A stretch of DNA of 48,795 nucleotides from Marinospirillum sp. (GCF_014859565.1 NZ_JACUUA010000007.1:1-48795); one strand, 5' to 3'. Shown: positions 7,771 through 17,761, counted from the stretch's first letter. Translations and numbers: made by a program. Notes: generated from the letters alone by a model not told the origin.

Positions 7771-9432
7771 TCAGGCATCAATACGTTTGTATTTCATGCG
7801 CCTTGGAGTGTCGTTGCCCACTCGTTTTTTGTGATCTTCTTCGTATTCCTGATAGTTGCCTTCAAAGAACACCACTTTTGAGTCACCCTCATAAGCCAGA
7901 ATGTGGGTGGCAATACGATCCAGGAACCAGCGGTCGTGCGAAATGACCAGTGCACAGCCGGGGAAAGCCAGCAGTGCATCTTCAAGTGCACGCAGGGTTT
8001 CCACATCCAGATCGTTAGACGGTTCGTCCAGTAGCAGCAGGTTGGCACCCTGCTTCAGAGTCAGTGCCAAATGCAGACGTCCGCGTTCACCACCAGAGAG
8101 ATCACCAACACGTTTTTGCTGATCGTTGCCCTTGAAGTTAAAACGACCAACATAAGCACGGGATGGCATTTCAACGTTGCCAACTTTCAGGGTGTCGGCT
8201 CCACCGGATACAGCTTCCCAGACGGTTTTTTTATCTTCCAGACCTTCGCGTGACTGGTCAACGGTCGCCAGTTGTACGGTGTCACCAATCACCACTTCAC
8301 CACTGTCAGGCTGCTCTTTGCCACTGATCAGTTTGAACAGGGTGGACTTACCGGCACCGTTACCACCAACAACACCCACAATAGCGCCTTTAGGGATGGC
8401 AAAGTCAAGGTTTTCAAACAGCAGATTGCCGCCAAAACCCTTGCTGACGTTGTGAAATTCAATAACCTTGTCACCCAGGCGAGGTCCGGGCGGAATATAG
8501 ATTTCATTGGTTTCGTTGCGCTTCTGGAATTCCTGACTGGAGAGCTCTTCAAACTGCTTCAGACGCGCCTTGGATTTGGATTGACGACCCTTGGCACCCT
8601 GACGCACCCACTCCAGTTCCTGTTGTACTGCCTTGCGGTGAGCACTTTCCTGTTTGGATTCCTGTTCCAGGCGGTTTTGTTTGGCTTCCAGCCAGTTGGA
8701 GTAGTTGCCTTCAAAAGGAATGCCCATGCCGCGATCCAGCTCCAGAATCCAGCCAGCCACGTTATCGAGGAAATAACGGTCGTGGGTGATGGCAACCACA
8801 GTGCCGGGGTAGTCGTGCAGGAAGCGTTCCAGCCAAGCGACGGATTCGGCGTCCAGGTGGTTGGTGGGTTCGTCCAGCAGCAGCATGTCCGGGCCGGACA
8901 GCAGCAGTCGGCAAAGAGCCACGCGGCGTTTTTCACCGCCAGACAGGTTGCCTACTTTGGCATCCCATTCCGGCAGGCGCAGGGCATCCGCAGCTACTTC
9001 CAGCTTACGTTCAAGGTTGTGGGCATCTGCGGCCTGAATAATATTTTCCAGTCGTGCCTGTTCAGCAGCCAGAGCATCAAAATCAGCATCCGGGTCAGCA
9101 TAAGCAGCATAGACTTCTTCCAGTTTTGCCTGAGCCTCTTTAACTACGGACAGAGATTCTTCAATCACTTCACGAACGGTTTTTTCTGCATCCAGCTCGG
9201 GTTCCTGAGGTAGGTAACCGACATTAATGCCCGGCATGGGGCGGGCTTCGCCGTTAATTTCGGTGTCAATTCCGGCCATGATGCGCAGCAGGGTGGATTT
9301 ACCCGAACCATTCAGACCCAGAACACCAATTTTTGCGCCGGGGAAAAAAGACAGTGAAATATCCTTGAGGATTTCACGTTTCGGGGGAACGGTTTTGCCG
9401 ACCCGGTGCATGCTGTAAACATATTGTGCCAT
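7771..9432 (-). CDS. ettA: Energy-dependent translational throttle ABC-F protein EttA
   Basis: A 553-residue soluble ABC-F ATPase, close to the 555 residues of Escherichia coli EttA. Two nucleotide-binding domains are visible: Walker A GLNGSGKST and signature LSGGEKRRVALCR in the first, GGNGAGKST and LSGGERGRLHLAL in the second. They are separated by the arm and linker region rich in KQNRLEQESKQ. No membrane domain is present. EttA binds the ribosomal E site and gates the first peptide bond according to ATP/ADP ratio. The start MAQYVYSMHRVGK at 9432 fits the family exactly; 35 upstream in-frame codons are not part of the protein. It is divergent from glyA. Confidence 0.95.
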   Translation of the reverse strand: MAQYVYSMHRVGKTVPPKREILKDISLSFFPGAKIGVLGLNGSGKSTLLRIMAGIDTEINGEARPMPGINVGYLPQEPELDAEKTVREVIEESLSVVKEAQAKLEEVYAAYADPDADFDALAAEQARLENIIQAADAHNLERKLEVAADALRLPEWDAKVGNLSGGEKRRVALCRLLLSGPDMLLLDEPTNHLDAESVAWLERFLHDYPGTVVAITHDRYFLDNVAGWILELDRGMGIPFEGNYSNWLEAKQNRLEQESKQESAHRKAVQQELEWVRQGAKGRQSKSKARLKQFEELSSQEFQKRNETNEIYIPPGPRLGDKVIEFHNVSKGFGGNLLFENLDFAIPKGAIVGVVGGNGAGKSTLFKLISGKEQPDSGEVVIGDTVQLATVDQSREGLEDKKTVWEAVSGGADTLKVGNVEMPSRAYVGRFNFKGNDQQKRVGDLSGGERGRLHLALTLKQGANLLLLDEPSNDLDVETLRALEDALLAFPGCALVISHDRWFLDRIATHILAYEGDSKVVFFEGNYQEYEEDHKKRVGNDTPRRMKYKRIDA

Positions 9433-9630
9433 GGCAGAACAACAACTCCTGAACTGATTTTGATGGTGTAAATACTGGCAGCATGATAGAAGCAGCGGCC
9501 TTGGAAAGCCAGCCTGAAAAAAACTCCTCACCGGCATTGAATTTTTTCATGTGAACACCAGGGCAGACTAAGGTAAAATGCCCGCCTTGAATTTTTGCCC
9601 TTTTATTCCTCCCACCACGCCGGGGTAGCC

Positions 9631-10890
9631 ATGTTTAGCCGTAAATCCAAACTTGCCGAATTTGATGCCGATCTCTGGTCTGCCATGCAGGCTGAGGTAC
9701 AGCGCCAGGAAGATCATATCGAACTGATCGCCTCAGAAAACTACACCAGCCCAGCGGTGATGGAAGCTCAGGGCACCCAGCTGACCAACAAGTACGCTGA
9801 GGGTTATCCCGGCAAGCGTTATTATGGCGGTTGTGAGCATGTTGATGTGGTGGAGCAACTAGCCATAGATCGTGCCTGTGAACTCTTTGGTGCCACCTAT
9901 GCCAACGTGCAGCCGCACTCTGGCTCTCAGGCCAACTCTGCCGTATTCCTGGCGCTGGTCAAGGCCGGTGATACCGTGCTGGGCATGAGTCTGGCTGAAG
10001 GTGGTCACCTGACTCACGGTGCCAAGCCAAACTTTTCCGGCAAGCTGTACAATGCTGTGCAGTATGGTCTGAATGCGGACACCGGCGAAATTGATTACGC
10101 CGAAGTGGAGCGTCTGGCGGTTGAACACCAGCCAAAAATGATCATTGCCGGTTTTTCTGCCTACTCCAAGATTGTTGACTGGGCTAAATTCCGTGAAATC
10201 GCTGACAAGGTCGGTGCTTACCTGTTTGTGGACATGGCACACGTGGCCGGCCTGGTGGCTGCCGGTGTTTATCCCAGCCCGATGAAACACGCCCACGTTG
10301 TCACCACCACCACTCACAAAACCCTGCGCGGCCCGCGTGGGGGTCTGATTCTGTCGGCCTGTGGTGATGAAGACATCTATAAAAAGCTGAACTCTGCGGT
10401 ATTCCCCGGTGGTCAGGGTGGCCCGCTGATGCACGTGATTGCGGCCAAGGCAGTTTGTTTCAAAGAAGCCATGAGTGCAGAATTTAAAGCCTACCAACAG
10501 CAGGTGGTGAAAAACGCCCAGGCCATGTCCGGTGTGATGATTCAGCGTGGTTATGATGTGGTGTCCAATGGCACAGAAGATCACCTGTTCCTGTTAAGCC
10601 TGATCAGCAAGGGTCTGACGGGTAAGGATGCTGATGCTGCACTGGGTGCTGCTCACATCACCGTGAACAAAAATGCGGTTCCCAAAGATCCACAAAGCCC
10701 GTTTGTGACCTCCGGTCTGCGTATTGGTACTCCGGCTGTGACCACTCGTGGTTTTAAAGAAGCAGAATGTACCGAGCTGGCTGGCTGGATCTGTGACATT
10801 CTGGATGACATTAGTAATACCGCCACACAGGAAGGTGTTAAGCAGAAGGTTGCTGCACTCTGCGCACGTTTTCCGGTGTATCAGGACTGA
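9631..10890 (+). CDS. glyA: Serine hydroxymethyltransferase
   Basis: A 419-residue PLP enzyme interconverting serine plus tetrahydrofolate with glycine plus 5,10-methylene-THF, the main one-carbon source. The PLP lysine is K230 in [26 protein letters not shown] and the folate-binding [13 protein letters not shown] segments are intact. The start at ATG 9631 matches family length; 12 extra in-frame codons upstream are ignored. It leads the plus-strand run glyA-nrdR-ribD, and supplies one-carbon units used by MetE and purine synthesis, both encoded later in the window. Only a weak -10-like TAAAAT (9574-9579) is seen upstream. Confidence 0.97.
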   Translation: MFSRKSKLAEFDADLWSAMQAEVQRQEDHIELIASENYTSPAVMEAQGTQLTNKYAEGYPGKRYYGGCEHVDVVEQLAIDRACELFGATYANVQPHSGSQANSAVFLALVKAGDTVLGMSLAEGGHLTHGAKPNFSGKLYNAVQYGLNADTGEIDYAEVERLAVEHQPKMIIAGFSAYSKIVDWAKFREIADKVGAYLFVDMAHVAGLVAAGVYPSPMKHAHVVTTTTHKTLRGPRGGLILSACGDEDIYKKLNSAVFPGGQGGPLMHVIAAKAVCFKEAMSAEFKAYQQQVVKNAQAMSGVMIQRGYDVVSNGTEDHLFLLSLISKGLTGKDADAALGAAHITVNKNAVPKDPQSPFVTSGLRIGTPAVTTRGFKEAECTELAGWICDILDDISNTATQEGVKQKVAALCARFPVYQD

Positions 10891-10912
10891 GGTGTAACCC
10901 GAGGCAGCAGCC

Positions 10913-11392
10913 ATGCATTGTCCTTTTTGTGGTGCGCAGGACACAAAGGTGAACGACTCCCGTCTGGTTGCCAATGGTGACCAGGTGCGGCGTCGCCGTG
11001 AGTGCCTGTCCTGTGGTGAGCGTTTCACCACCTATGAAACAGCAGAGCTGCTGATGCCTCGGGTGATCAAGCGGGATGGTTCCCGCGAGGCGTTTGAAGA
11101 GTCCAAATTGCGTGCCGGTTTACAGCGGGCGCTGGAAAAGCGTCCGGTGGATACTGAAGCACTGGAATCCGCATTGGAGCGCATTCGCCAGCAGCTACGC
11201 GCCAGTGGTGAACGTGAAGTGCCTTCCATGATGATTGGTGAGCTGGTGATGCAGCAGTTAAAGCAGCTGGATCAGGTGGCTTACATACGTTTTGCTTCTG
11301 TTTACCGCCAGTTCAAGGATCTCAAAGAGTTCCGTGCTGAAATAGACCAGCTGGCTGCTGACCCTTCATCAATATCTTCCTCCGGCAAGTAA
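10913..11392 (+). CDS. nrdR: Transcriptional repressor NrdR
   Basis: A 159-residue zinc-ribbon plus ATP-cone regulator of ribonucleotide reductase genes. The N-terminal ribbon has CPFC (C3, C6) and CLSCGERF (C31, C34). The ATP-cone starts near residue 48 ([22 protein letters not shown]). NrdR senses ATP/dATP and binds NrdR boxes. It lies 22 bp after glyA and 38 bp before ribD, the conserved gammaproteobacterial order. Length and motifs are normal. Confidence 0.97.
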   Translation: MHCPFCGAQDTKVNDSRLVANGDQVRRRRECLSCGERFTTYETAELLMPRVIKRDGSREAFEESKLRAGLQRALEKRPVDTEALESALERIRQQLRASGEREVPSMMIGELVMQQLKQLDQVAYIRFASVYRQFKDLKEFRAEIDQLAADPSSISSSGK

Positions 11393-11430
11393 CTTGCCGG
11401 ATTCTTGGGTTTAACCACTGGGATATAAAC

Positions 11431-12567
11431 TTGACTGCTGTACAACCCCAGAGCTTCTCCGCCGAACACATGGCACTGGCAATCCGGTTGGCGCGTCAGG
11501 GCTGGTACACTACCCGCCCCAATCCTCGTGTAGGTTGTGTGCTGGTGTGTGCTGGTGAAGTGGTTGGACAGGGTGCACACCTCAAAGCTGGTGAACCCCA
11601 TGCCGAAATCCATGCTCTGCGTCAGGCTGGTGAATTGGCTCGGGGTGCAGATGCTTATGTGACACTGGAGCCCTGCAGTCATTATGGGCGTACACCACCC
11701 TGTGCAGATGCCCTGATTGAGGCGGGAGTTAAACGGGTTTGTGTGGCTCAGTTGGACAGCAATCCGCAGGTGGCCGGACGTGGGCTGCAAAAGCTGCGAG
11801 ATGCCGGTTTGTATGTGGAGCAGGGTTTGCTGGAAGCTGATGCGCGTGAGTTGAATCCGGGTTTTTTCAGACGTATGAGTCAGGGTTTGCCGCGTGTGAC
11901 CATCAAACTGGCCATGAGTCTGGATGGTCGCACTGCCATGGCCTCTGGTGAATCCCAGTGGATTACCGGCGCTGAAGCGCGGCAGGATGTACAGCATCTG
12001 CGAGCCGCCAGCTGTGCCATTATCACCGGTGCAGATTCAGTGATCAGTGATAACAGCCGTCTGACGGTGCGTGAACCATCACTGACGGATTTATATGGCT
12101 TTACCCAGCCGCTAAGAGTCATTACTGACTCACAACTGCGGGTTGCAACAACAGCGGCCATTTTTAAGCAGCCGGGCTCTACACTGCTGGTCACGCGAGA
12201 AGCCACAGCGCTGGCACAACCGGAAAAAATTCTTGCCCTGCAGCAAGCAGGGGCAGAAGTGCTGCTGCAAGCCGGTGAAACCCATCCGCTGGATTTATTA
12301 CAGCTGCTGCAGACACTGGCGCAGCGAGGTTGCAACGAGGTGCTGGTGGAGGCGGGTGCACAGCTGGCGGGGGCATTTTTACAGACGGGTCTGGTACAGG
12401 AGTTACGTCTTTATATGGCTCCATTGCTTCTGGGTGATGCTGCACGTGGATTATTGCATTTGCCGGGACTGGATCAACTGGTGGATGCACCTCGACTGAC
12501 CGTCCGTGATATTCGTGCAGTCGGCCAGGATTGGCGCTTTATTATTGAGCCGCAGGGGCTATCCTGA
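11431..12567 (+). CDS. ribD: Bifunctional riboflavin deaminase/reductase RibD
   Basis: A 378-residue two-domain enzyme performing the second and third steps of riboflavin synthesis. The N-terminal cytidine-deaminase-like domain carries HAE (57-59) and the zinc ligands in PCSHYGRTPPC (C82, C91). The C-terminal NADPH-dependent reductase domain starts near residue 148 (RVTIKLAMSLDGRTA). The start is most likely the TTG at 11431, with GGGA about 8 nt upstream; the first ATG at 11470 would remove 13 residues of the domain. Unlike the usual order, riboflavin synthase (ribE/ribC) does not follow; ribB comes next after 50 bp. Confidence 0.95.
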   Translation: MTAVQPQSFSAEHMALAIRLARQGWYTTRPNPRVGCVLVCAGEVVGQGAHLKAGEPHAEIHALRQAGELARGADAYVTLEPCSHYGRTPPCADALIEAGVKRVCVAQLDSNPQVAGRGLQKLRDAGLYVEQGLLEADARELNPGFFRRMSQGLPRVTIKLAMSLDGRTAMASGESQWITGAEARQDVQHLRAASCAIITGADSVISDNSRLTVREPSLTDLYGFTQPLRVITDSQLRVATTAAIFKQPGSTLLVTREATALAQPEKILALQQAGAEVLLQAGETHPLDLLQLLQTLAQRGCNEVLVEAGAQLAGAFLQTGLVQELRLYMAPLLLGDAARGLLHLPGLDQLVDAPRLTVRDIRAVGQDWRFIIEPQGLS

Positions 12568-12617
12568 TACCAGTGCCGCAAAGTGTTAAGCTGGTCACTG
12601 CTGATATAGAGGACATC

Positions 12618-13763
12618 ATGGTTTTAAATACAATCGAAGAAATTATTGAAGACATCCGTCAGGGCAAGATGGTTATTCTGATGGACGATGAAGATCGCGA
12701 GAATGAAGGTGATCTGATTATTGCGGCAGAAAAAGTCCGTCCGGAAGACATCAACTTCATGGCGCGTCATGCCTGTGGTCTGATCTGCCTGACACTGACT
12801 TCAGAACGCTGTGATCAGCTGGATCTGCCGCTGATGGTGGATCGTAATGGTGCCCAGTTCTCCACCAATTTCACCCTCTCCATCGAGGCTGCGGAAGGGG
12901 TGACCACCGGTATTTCTGCGGCTGATCGTGCCCATACCGTACAGGTGGCGGTGGCGCGTAACGCCAAACCTGCCGACATCGTGCAGCCGGGGCATATTTT
13001 CCCGCTGCGTGCCCAGCGCGGTGGTGTGTTGCAACGTGCGGGTCATACCGAGGCCGGTTGTGATCTGGCTTGGTTGGCTGGTTGTGAACCTGCCTCGGTG
13101 ATTGTTGAAATCATGAATGATGACGGCACCATGGCGCGACGTCCGGATCTGGAAAAATTTGCTGAAAAACACAAGCTTAAAATTGGCACCATTGCGGATC
13201 TGATCCACTACCGGGTAGTGAATGAAGCCACCGTTCGCAAGGGTGACAGTTATGAGTTGCAGACTGGTCATGGCACCTTTCAGGTCACTTCTTTCCATGA
13301 TGATGTGCAGGGCGGTACCCACCTGGCGCTGATGATGGGTCAGCCTCAGATGGATCGTCCAACGCTGGTGCGTGTGCATCAAGCCGATACCTTCCGGGAT
13401 TTGCTGGATGGCCGTGTACAGGATAAAAGTAGCTGGAGCCTGCACCGATCCATGGCGTGTATCGCTGAAGAAGGTGAAGGTGTGGTGGTGTTGCTGGATA
13501 ACTCTGCCCCCAAACCTTCGCTGGAAGTGCAGTTGCGGCATTTTCTGGGGCTGGAGCGTGAAGCCCGCACCAGCGCCAAAGATGGTGCAGGTACTTATCT
13601 GACCATCGGTACCGGTGCTCAGATATTGCGTGAAATTGGGGTAGGCAAGATGCGCTTGTTATCCTCACCGTTAAAATTTGGCGCACTATCCGGTTTCGAT
13701 CTGGAAATCGTAGAAACCCTGAGTGTAGAAGATTACGAAGCAACCCTTCTGAATAACAGCTAA
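12618..13763 (+). CDS. ribB: 3,4-dihydroxy-2-butanone 4-phosphate synthase with degenerate RibA-like domain (RibBX type)
   Basis: A 381-residue protein. The N-terminal half is a complete DHBP synthase: [12 protein letters not shown] metal and substrate site, HACGLIC, and GHIFPL...[11 protein letters not shown]. The C-terminal half aligns in outline with GTP cyclohydrolase II but lacks its zinc motif (three cysteines around GSxRC) and most catalytic residues, so it should not open GTP. Such RibB-RibX fusions are common in gammaproteobacteria. The start at 12618 has GAGGA 4-5 nt upstream and gives the family N-terminus [14 protein letters not shown] functional ribA must exist elsewhere. No FMN riboswitch is recognisable in the 50-bp gap before it. 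Confidence 0.9.
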   Translation: MVLNTIEEIIEDIRQGKMVILMDDEDRENEGDLIIAAEKVRPEDINFMARHACGLICLTLTSERCDQLDLPLMVDRNGAQFSTNFTLSIEAAEGVTTGISAADRAHTVQVAVARNAKPADIVQPGHIFPLRAQRGGVLQRAGHTEAGCDLAWLAGCEPASVIVEIMNDDGTMARRPDLEKFAEKHKLKIGTIADLIHYRVVNEATVRKGDSYELQTGHGTFQVTSFHDDVQGGTHLALMMGQPQMDRPTLVRVHQADTFRDLLDGRVQDKSSWSLHRSMACIAEEGEGVVVLLDNSAPKPSLEVQLRHFLGLEREARTSAKDGAGTYLTIGTGAQILREIGVGKMRLLSSPLKFGALSGFDLEIVETLSVEDYEATLLNNS

Positions 13764-13776
13764 AGAGATACTGGAT

Positions 13777-14253
13777 ATGCAAGAGATTAAACAAACCGAA
13801 GGACAACTGCACGCAGCCAAGGGTCAGTTCGTACTGGTGGTCGGTCGCTTCAACAGCTTTGTGGTGGAAAGTCTGGTATCTGGCGCTGTGGATACCCTGC
13901 GTCGCCATGGTGTGACTGCGGATCAGATAGAAATTGTACGTGCTCCCGGTGCCTGGGAGCTGCCACTGGCGGCTAAAAAAGTGCTGCAGACCCGTAAACC
14001 GGCGGCGGTGATTGTGCTGGGTGCGGTAATCCGTGGTGGTACTCCGCATTTTGAATATGTGGCTGGTGAATGCAACTCAGCACTGAGCCGTTTGATGATG
14101 GAGTTTGAAACTCCGATTGCCAATGGAGTATTAACAGTCAATTCCATTGAGCAAGCGGTGGAACGTTCCGGCACCAAAATGGGTAACAAAGGCATTGAAG
14201 CCGCAGATGCGGCACTGGAAATGGTTAATCTGCTGAACACGCTGGGGAATTAA
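13777..14253 (+). CDS. ribH: 6,7-dimethyl-8-ribityllumazine synthase
   Basis: A 158-residue lumazine synthase that condenses the RibD product with dihydroxybutanone phosphate. Signature segments are present: GRFN near the N-terminus, the APGAWELP loop, [19 protein letters not shown] and [11 protein letters not shown]. It starts 13 bp after ribB and ends 1 bp before nusB, so the block ribD-ribB-ribH-nusB-thiL-pgpA looks like one transcript. Length is typical of the family. Confidence 0.97.
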   Translation: MQEIKQTEGQLHAAKGQFVLVVGRFNSFVVESLVSGAVDTLRRHGVTADQIEIVRAPGAWELPLAAKKVLQTRKPAAVIVLGAVIRGGTPHFEYVAGECNSALSRLMMEFETPIANGVLTVNSIEQAVERSGTKMGNKGIEAADAALEMVNLLNTLGN

Positions 14254-14254
14254 G

Positions 14255-14764
14255 ATGGGCTCAGGAAAAACCCGTAAACCCTCACGCAGTGTTGCACGCA
14301 GTGCCGCGCGTCAGCTGACTCTGCAAGCACTCTATCAATGGCAGGTCAGTGGTAATCCCATGAACCTAGTTGAGGCGCATATTCGTGCGGCACTGCCGGA
14401 TGATAAACTGGAACCGCATGAAGATATTACTGAGGTTCTGAAAAAAGCAGACTTGGCCTACTTTCACGAAATGGCACAGGCCATTCCCCGCCAACAACAG
14501 CAACTGGATGAAAGTTTTGCGCCCTTCCTGGATCGACGGGTGAATGAACTCGATCCGATAGAGCTGGCCATTATACGTCTGGGCAGCTATGAACTCAGTC
14601 AACGGCTGGATGTACCCTACCGGGTGATCATCAACGAAGCCGTGGAGCTGGCCAAGCGTTTTGGTGGCACCGATAGCCACAAATACGTCAATGGCATCCT
14701 CGACAAACTGGCACAGCGGGTTCGTGCTGCAGAAATTCAGGCGCGTCGCAGCGCTCAAGGCTAA
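14255..14764 (+). CDS. nusB: Transcription antitermination factor NusB
   Basis: A 169-residue all-helical NusB. The basic N-terminus ARQLTLQALYQWQ and the DRRVNELDPIELAIIRLGSYEL and VIINEAVELAKRFGGTDSHKYVNGILDKL segments are diagnostic. It binds boxA RNA with S10 (NusE) in rRNA antitermination. About 15 extra residues at the N-terminus are Ser/Arg-rich (GSGKTRKPSRSVARS), slightly longer than in Escherichia coli. Spacing to ribH is 1 bp and to thiL 5 bp. Confidence 0.96.
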   Translation: MGSGKTRKPSRSVARSAARQLTLQALYQWQVSGNPMNLVEAHIRAALPDDKLEPHEDITEVLKKADLAYFHEMAQAIPRQQQQLDESFAPFLDRRVNELDPIELAIIRLGSYELSQRLDVPYRVIINEAVELAKRFGGTDSHKYVNGILDKLAQRVRAAEIQARRSAQG

Positions 14765-14769
14765 GACCC

Positions 14770-15738
14770 ATGGATGAATTTGCCCTGATCAACCGCTGGT
14801 TCACCGGCATCGGACCTCAGCTGCCGGAGGTGGTTGCCGGCATCGGTGATGACTGCGCCCTGCTGCAGTTACAACCCGGTGAACAACTGGCGTTGTCCAT
14901 TGATACTTCCGTGGTTGATCGGCATTTTCCGGCACAGGCTGATCCCTGGGCGATTGGTTGGCGGGCATTGGCAGTGGCTCTGTCGGATTTGGCGGCCATG
15001 GGTGCCAGGCCGGTGGGCTTTACCTTGGCAATCAGCCTGCCAGAAGTGAATGAACCCTGGCTGGATGCCTTCAGTCAGGGACTGCGGGCGCTGGCTGATG
15101 CGGCACAATGTCCCCTGATTGGTGGTGATACGACCAAAGGGCCATTGACCATCAGTGTGCAGGTACAGGGTGTTGTCAGTCCATCTCATGTCTGGAAGCG
15201 CTCCACTGCTCGCAGTGGTGATGTGATTGCCTTGCTTGGCACCGTGGGGCTCGCGCATGCTGGTTTACGCCTGATGTTAGAGCAACCGGATCGCGCCAAA
15301 AATCGCTCTGACTGGAATTCACTGGAGCAAGCCTACATGCTGCCCCAACCGCTGCTGATAGAAGCTCAACGGCTGATGCAGGGCACACGGGTGACTGCCG
15401 CCATGGATATCTCTGATGGGCTGCTGGTGGATTTACAACATCTACTGGCTGCATCTGCATTGGGTGCTGAGCTGGATCTGAATGCTCTGGTGCTGGATGC
15501 CGGTCTGATAGAACAGTTGGGTGAGGAGGGTGCCATGGATGCAGCCTTGCACGGTGGTGATGATTACGCTTTGCTGCTGACTCTTGATGAACAGGATTTT
15601 GCTCTGGCACGTAGCCTCTGCCCAGGCTTGCAGATGATCGGGCGTTGTGTGTCCGGTGCCGGAATCCGCACACCTGAAGGCAAGGTGCTGGAACCCCGTG
15701 GATACAATCATTTTTCTGCCAGTGAAAACAACTCATGA
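14770..15738 (+). CDS. thiL: Thiamine-monophosphate kinase
   Basis: A 322-residue ThiL of the AIR-synthase fold, phosphorylating thiamine monophosphate to the active diphosphate. The Mg-ATP binding segments GIGDDCALL (about 24-32), the DLAAMGARPVGFTL motif, GGDTTKGPLTISV and MDISDGLLVDLQHLL are present. The stop overlaps the pgpA start by 4 bp (ATGA), indicating translational coupling. Confidence 0.96.
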   Translation: MDEFALINRWFTGIGPQLPEVVAGIGDDCALLQLQPGEQLALSIDTSVVDRHFPAQADPWAIGWRALAVALSDLAAMGARPVGFTLAISLPEVNEPWLDAFSQGLRALADAAQCPLIGGDTTKGPLTISVQVQGVVSPSHVWKRSTARSGDVIALLGTVGLAHAGLRLMLEQPDRAKNRSDWNSLEQAYMLPQPLLIEAQRLMQGTRVTAAMDISDGLLVDLQHLLAASALGAELDLNALVLDAGLIEQLGEEGAMDAALHGGDDYALLLTLDEQDFALARSLCPGLQMIGRCVSGAGIRTPEGKVLEPRGYNHFSASENNS

Positions 15739-16211
15739 ATAAAGCTCCTGCCAGTGTCTGGCGAAACCCGATCCATTTTCTGGCTTTTGGTCTGGGCAGT
15801 GGTGCCTCACCCTGGGCACCGGGCACCATGGGTACAGTGGCAGCCGTGCCCCTGTATTTCCTGATTGCCCAGTTATCCCTGCCTTTTTATCTGCTGGTGC
15901 TACTGGTCAGTTTTGTATTGGGTTGTTGGTTATGTGGACGAACCTCGGCAGATCTTGGCGTACATGATCACAGTGGTATTGTCTGGGATGAGTTTGTTGG
16001 CTACTGGCTGACCATGCTGGCCTTGCCAGTGAGCCTGGGTTGGGCACTGGCTGGATTTGTGCTGTTTCGTTTTTTTGACATCATCAAACCCTGGCCAATT
16101 GGCTGGGTGGACAAGCGTGTACACGGTGGTTTTGGAATTATGCTGGATGATGTGCTGGCCGCAGTTTATGCCGCGCTGATCCTGCACTCGTTTTATTATT
16201 TCTTGGGTTGA
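15735..16211 (+). CDS. pgpA: Phosphatidylglycerophosphatase A
   Basis: A 158-residue membrane phosphatase converting phosphatidylglycerophosphate to phosphatidylglycerol. The family opening FLAFGLGSGASPWAPGTMGT is followed by hydrophobic segments, the metal-binding WDEFVGYW motif near residues 81-88, and FFDIIKPWPIGWVDKRVHGG. It overlaps thiL by 4 bp and is the last gene of the conserved block before the DUF945 protein. Confidence 0.95.
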   Translation: MNKAPASVWRNPIHFLAFGLGSGASPWAPGTMGTVAAVPLYFLIAQLSLPFYLLVLLVSFVLGCWLCGRTSADLGVHDHSGIVWDEFVGYWLTMLALPVSLGWALAGFVLFRFFDIIKPWPIGWVDKRVHGGFGIMLDDVLAAVYAALILHSFYYFLG

Positions 16212-16222
16212 ACGGAGTTTTG

Positions 16223-17473
16223 ATGAAAAAGTTTTTGTGGATTTTATTACTGGTGCTGCTGGTTGCCGGAGTCGCAGCCAGTATTACCACTGGCCGAATG
16301 TTCCATGCCGAGCTGCAGAAAGTCACCACTGAATCGGTACGTGATCCACGTATTGAGCTGGTGTTGAATGAGGTGGAGGAAGGTTTGTTCAGTTCATCCG
16401 GCCAACAAACCCTGGCCATGAATCTGGATGCAGAAACCCGACTGCTGATTGAAACCCGCTGGCAGGCTAGTCATTTACCCGGTTGGTTGAATTTTAACGG
16501 TGATGTCAATCTAAAAGCAGAATCCTTACAGGATGGTGAGACCATTGACCTGTTGCAGGAACTGGGCATAACCCCGCTGACTTACGTCGGTAAAGCAGAC
16601 TGGAACAAAGCCACTTATCGCCTGGTGCTGGAGCCTTTTAACCTGCAAGAGGCAGGTGTGCTGCTGGAGTCATCCGGTCTGGTGCATGAAGGGGTGTATC
16701 ACTACACAGGCCAGCAAGTTGGACAGCTGCGCATGGATCACCTCCAAGCTCGCGGACAGGGTTATAACACCAGTAATCTGGATCTCGCTGGCCTTTTGAT
16801 GACCTTTGAACAGCGGGTGGATTATCCCTGGTCTAAAGGACAGATTGAGCTGACTTTTGAATCACTGGACTTTAGTGGTTCACAGGGCAATGTGCAGATC
16901 AACAAACCTTTATGGCAGTTGCAACTGGATTTCACTAAAAAGGCATTTGATCTGCTGATGAAGCTGGATCTTGGTGAGGTGACCAGTGATGGCAAGTCAC
17001 TTGCAGCGGGTCGGCTGACATTAAGAACAAAACAGTTGGATGGTCAGGCTATGGCAGATCTGCTGGAGCAAATGGATGGGCAGATGGGTTTTGACCCGCT
17101 GAGTGAATCTCAGAATCAGGCCTTGCTGGCAACGACTGATCGTCTGCTGGCTAGTTCGCCGCAGCTACTGCTGGAGCAGCTGGAATTCAGCTTAAAAGCA
17201 CCCATGGAATTCGATCAAAAGGTTCATGGCTCACTGAGTTTTGATGGCACCAATTTACCAACCGACTATCTGTTGCAACTGAGTTTAGGTCAGTTGGGTA
17301 CGGAAGACTTTTTCAGCCGAGTAAGACTGGAGCTGGTTTTTGATCAAATCAACCCGATTTTACTGCTGATGCTGGGTATTCCGCCTTATATGGTTGATAA
17401 TCCCGATCAGGAGCAGCACCTGCTGCTGGAAAATGGTGAGCTAAGGCTGAATGGTCAGCTAATGCCGTTGTAA
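16223..17473 (+). CDS. DUF945 (YdgA-like) exported or membrane-anchored protein
   Basis: A 416-residue protein with an N-terminal hydrophobic segment (KKFLWILLLVLLVAGVAAS, residues 2-20) that acts as signal anchor, then a long beta-rich periplasmic region typical of DUF945/YdgA. The start at 16223 has CGGAG 5 nt upstream; an in-frame TTG five codons earlier is less likely. It begins 11 bp after pgpA and may be the last gene of that operon. A strong bidirectional terminator follows. The molecular function of the family is unresolved. Confidence 0.78.
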   Translation: MKKFLWILLLVLLVAGVAASITTGRMFHAELQKVTTESVRDPRIELVLNEVEEGLFSSSGQQTLAMNLDAETRLLIETRWQASHLPGWLNFNGDVNLKAESLQDGETIDLLQELGITPLTYVGKADWNKATYRLVLEPFNLQEAGVLLESSGLVHEGVYHYTGQQVGQLRMDHLQARGQGYNTSNLDLAGLLMTFEQRVDYPWSKGQIELTFESLDFSGSQGNVQINKPLWQLQLDFTKKAFDLLMKLDLGEVTSDGKSLAAGRLTLRTKQLDGQAMADLLEQMDGQMGFDPLSESQNQALLATTDRLLASSPQLLLEQLEFSLKAPMEFDQKVHGSLSFDGTNLPTDYLLQLSLGQLGTEDFFSRVRLELVFDQINPILLLMLGIPPYMVDNPDQEQHLLLENGELRLNGQLMPL

Positions 17474-17489
17474 TACAGGCTCTGAATGT

Positions 17490-17525
17490 AAAAACCGCCA
17501 ACAGTCAGACTGCTGGCGGTTTTTT
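17490..17525. terminator. Bidirectional intrinsic terminator
   Basis: The stem AAAACCGCCA(A)CAGT with loop CAG pairs with ACTG(C)TGGCGGTTTT, with one A-C mismatch. A run of six T follows on the plus strand and a run of five T on the minus strand. It lies between the DUF945 gene and the convergent PA3496-family gene and should end both transcripts. Confidence 0.88.
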
Positions 17526-17548
17526 GTTAATGAAGCGACCAGAGCGTG

Positions 17549-17761
17549 TCAGTCATCATCATCAAAGTTAAAATCATCTTCGAGCTGTTTGCGCAGCCTG
17601 CGCTCTTCTAACATGGCTTCAATCATCCGGCGTTTGGCAATCGGTGAACTGTCACGGTTTGTCATGCCATCTTTACCACTGATATCAGCATTATATTCGT
17701 CATCATTGACCGCAGCTTCAAAGACATCTTCGTCAACAAAAGAGGCTTCTTCACGACCCAT
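17549..17761 (-). CDS. PA3496-family small acidic protein
   Basis: A 70-residue, strongly acidic protein. The central SPIAKRRMIEAMLEERRLRKQ (just within residues 39-59) is the hallmark of the PA3496 family, annotated as putative envelope integrity proteins in Pseudomonas. The C-terminus is LEDDFNFDDDD. No membrane segment or signal peptide is visible, so it is probably cytoplasmic. Upstream lies a striking tandem 17-bp repeat whose proximal copy contains the likely ribosome-binding site CTGGAG. Function is unproven. Confidence 0.72.
   Translation of the reverse strand: MGREEASFVDEDVFEAAVNDDEYNADISGKDGMTNRDSSPIAKRRMIEAMLEERRLRKQLEDDFNFDDDD

Noticed and set aside
8272..9213. Long plus-strand open frame opposite ettA
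   Set aside because: It is the antisense shadow of a strongly conserved ABC-F gene, with no recognisable domain.
9537..9579. glyA promoter from TTGAAT and TAAAAT
   Set aside because: The spacing between the hexamers is 31 bp, far from 17; the TAAAAT alone is not enough to call a promoter.
9859..10584. Long minus-strand open frame opposite glyA
   Set aside because: Antisense shadow; repetitive His/Thr-rich translation without domain signature.
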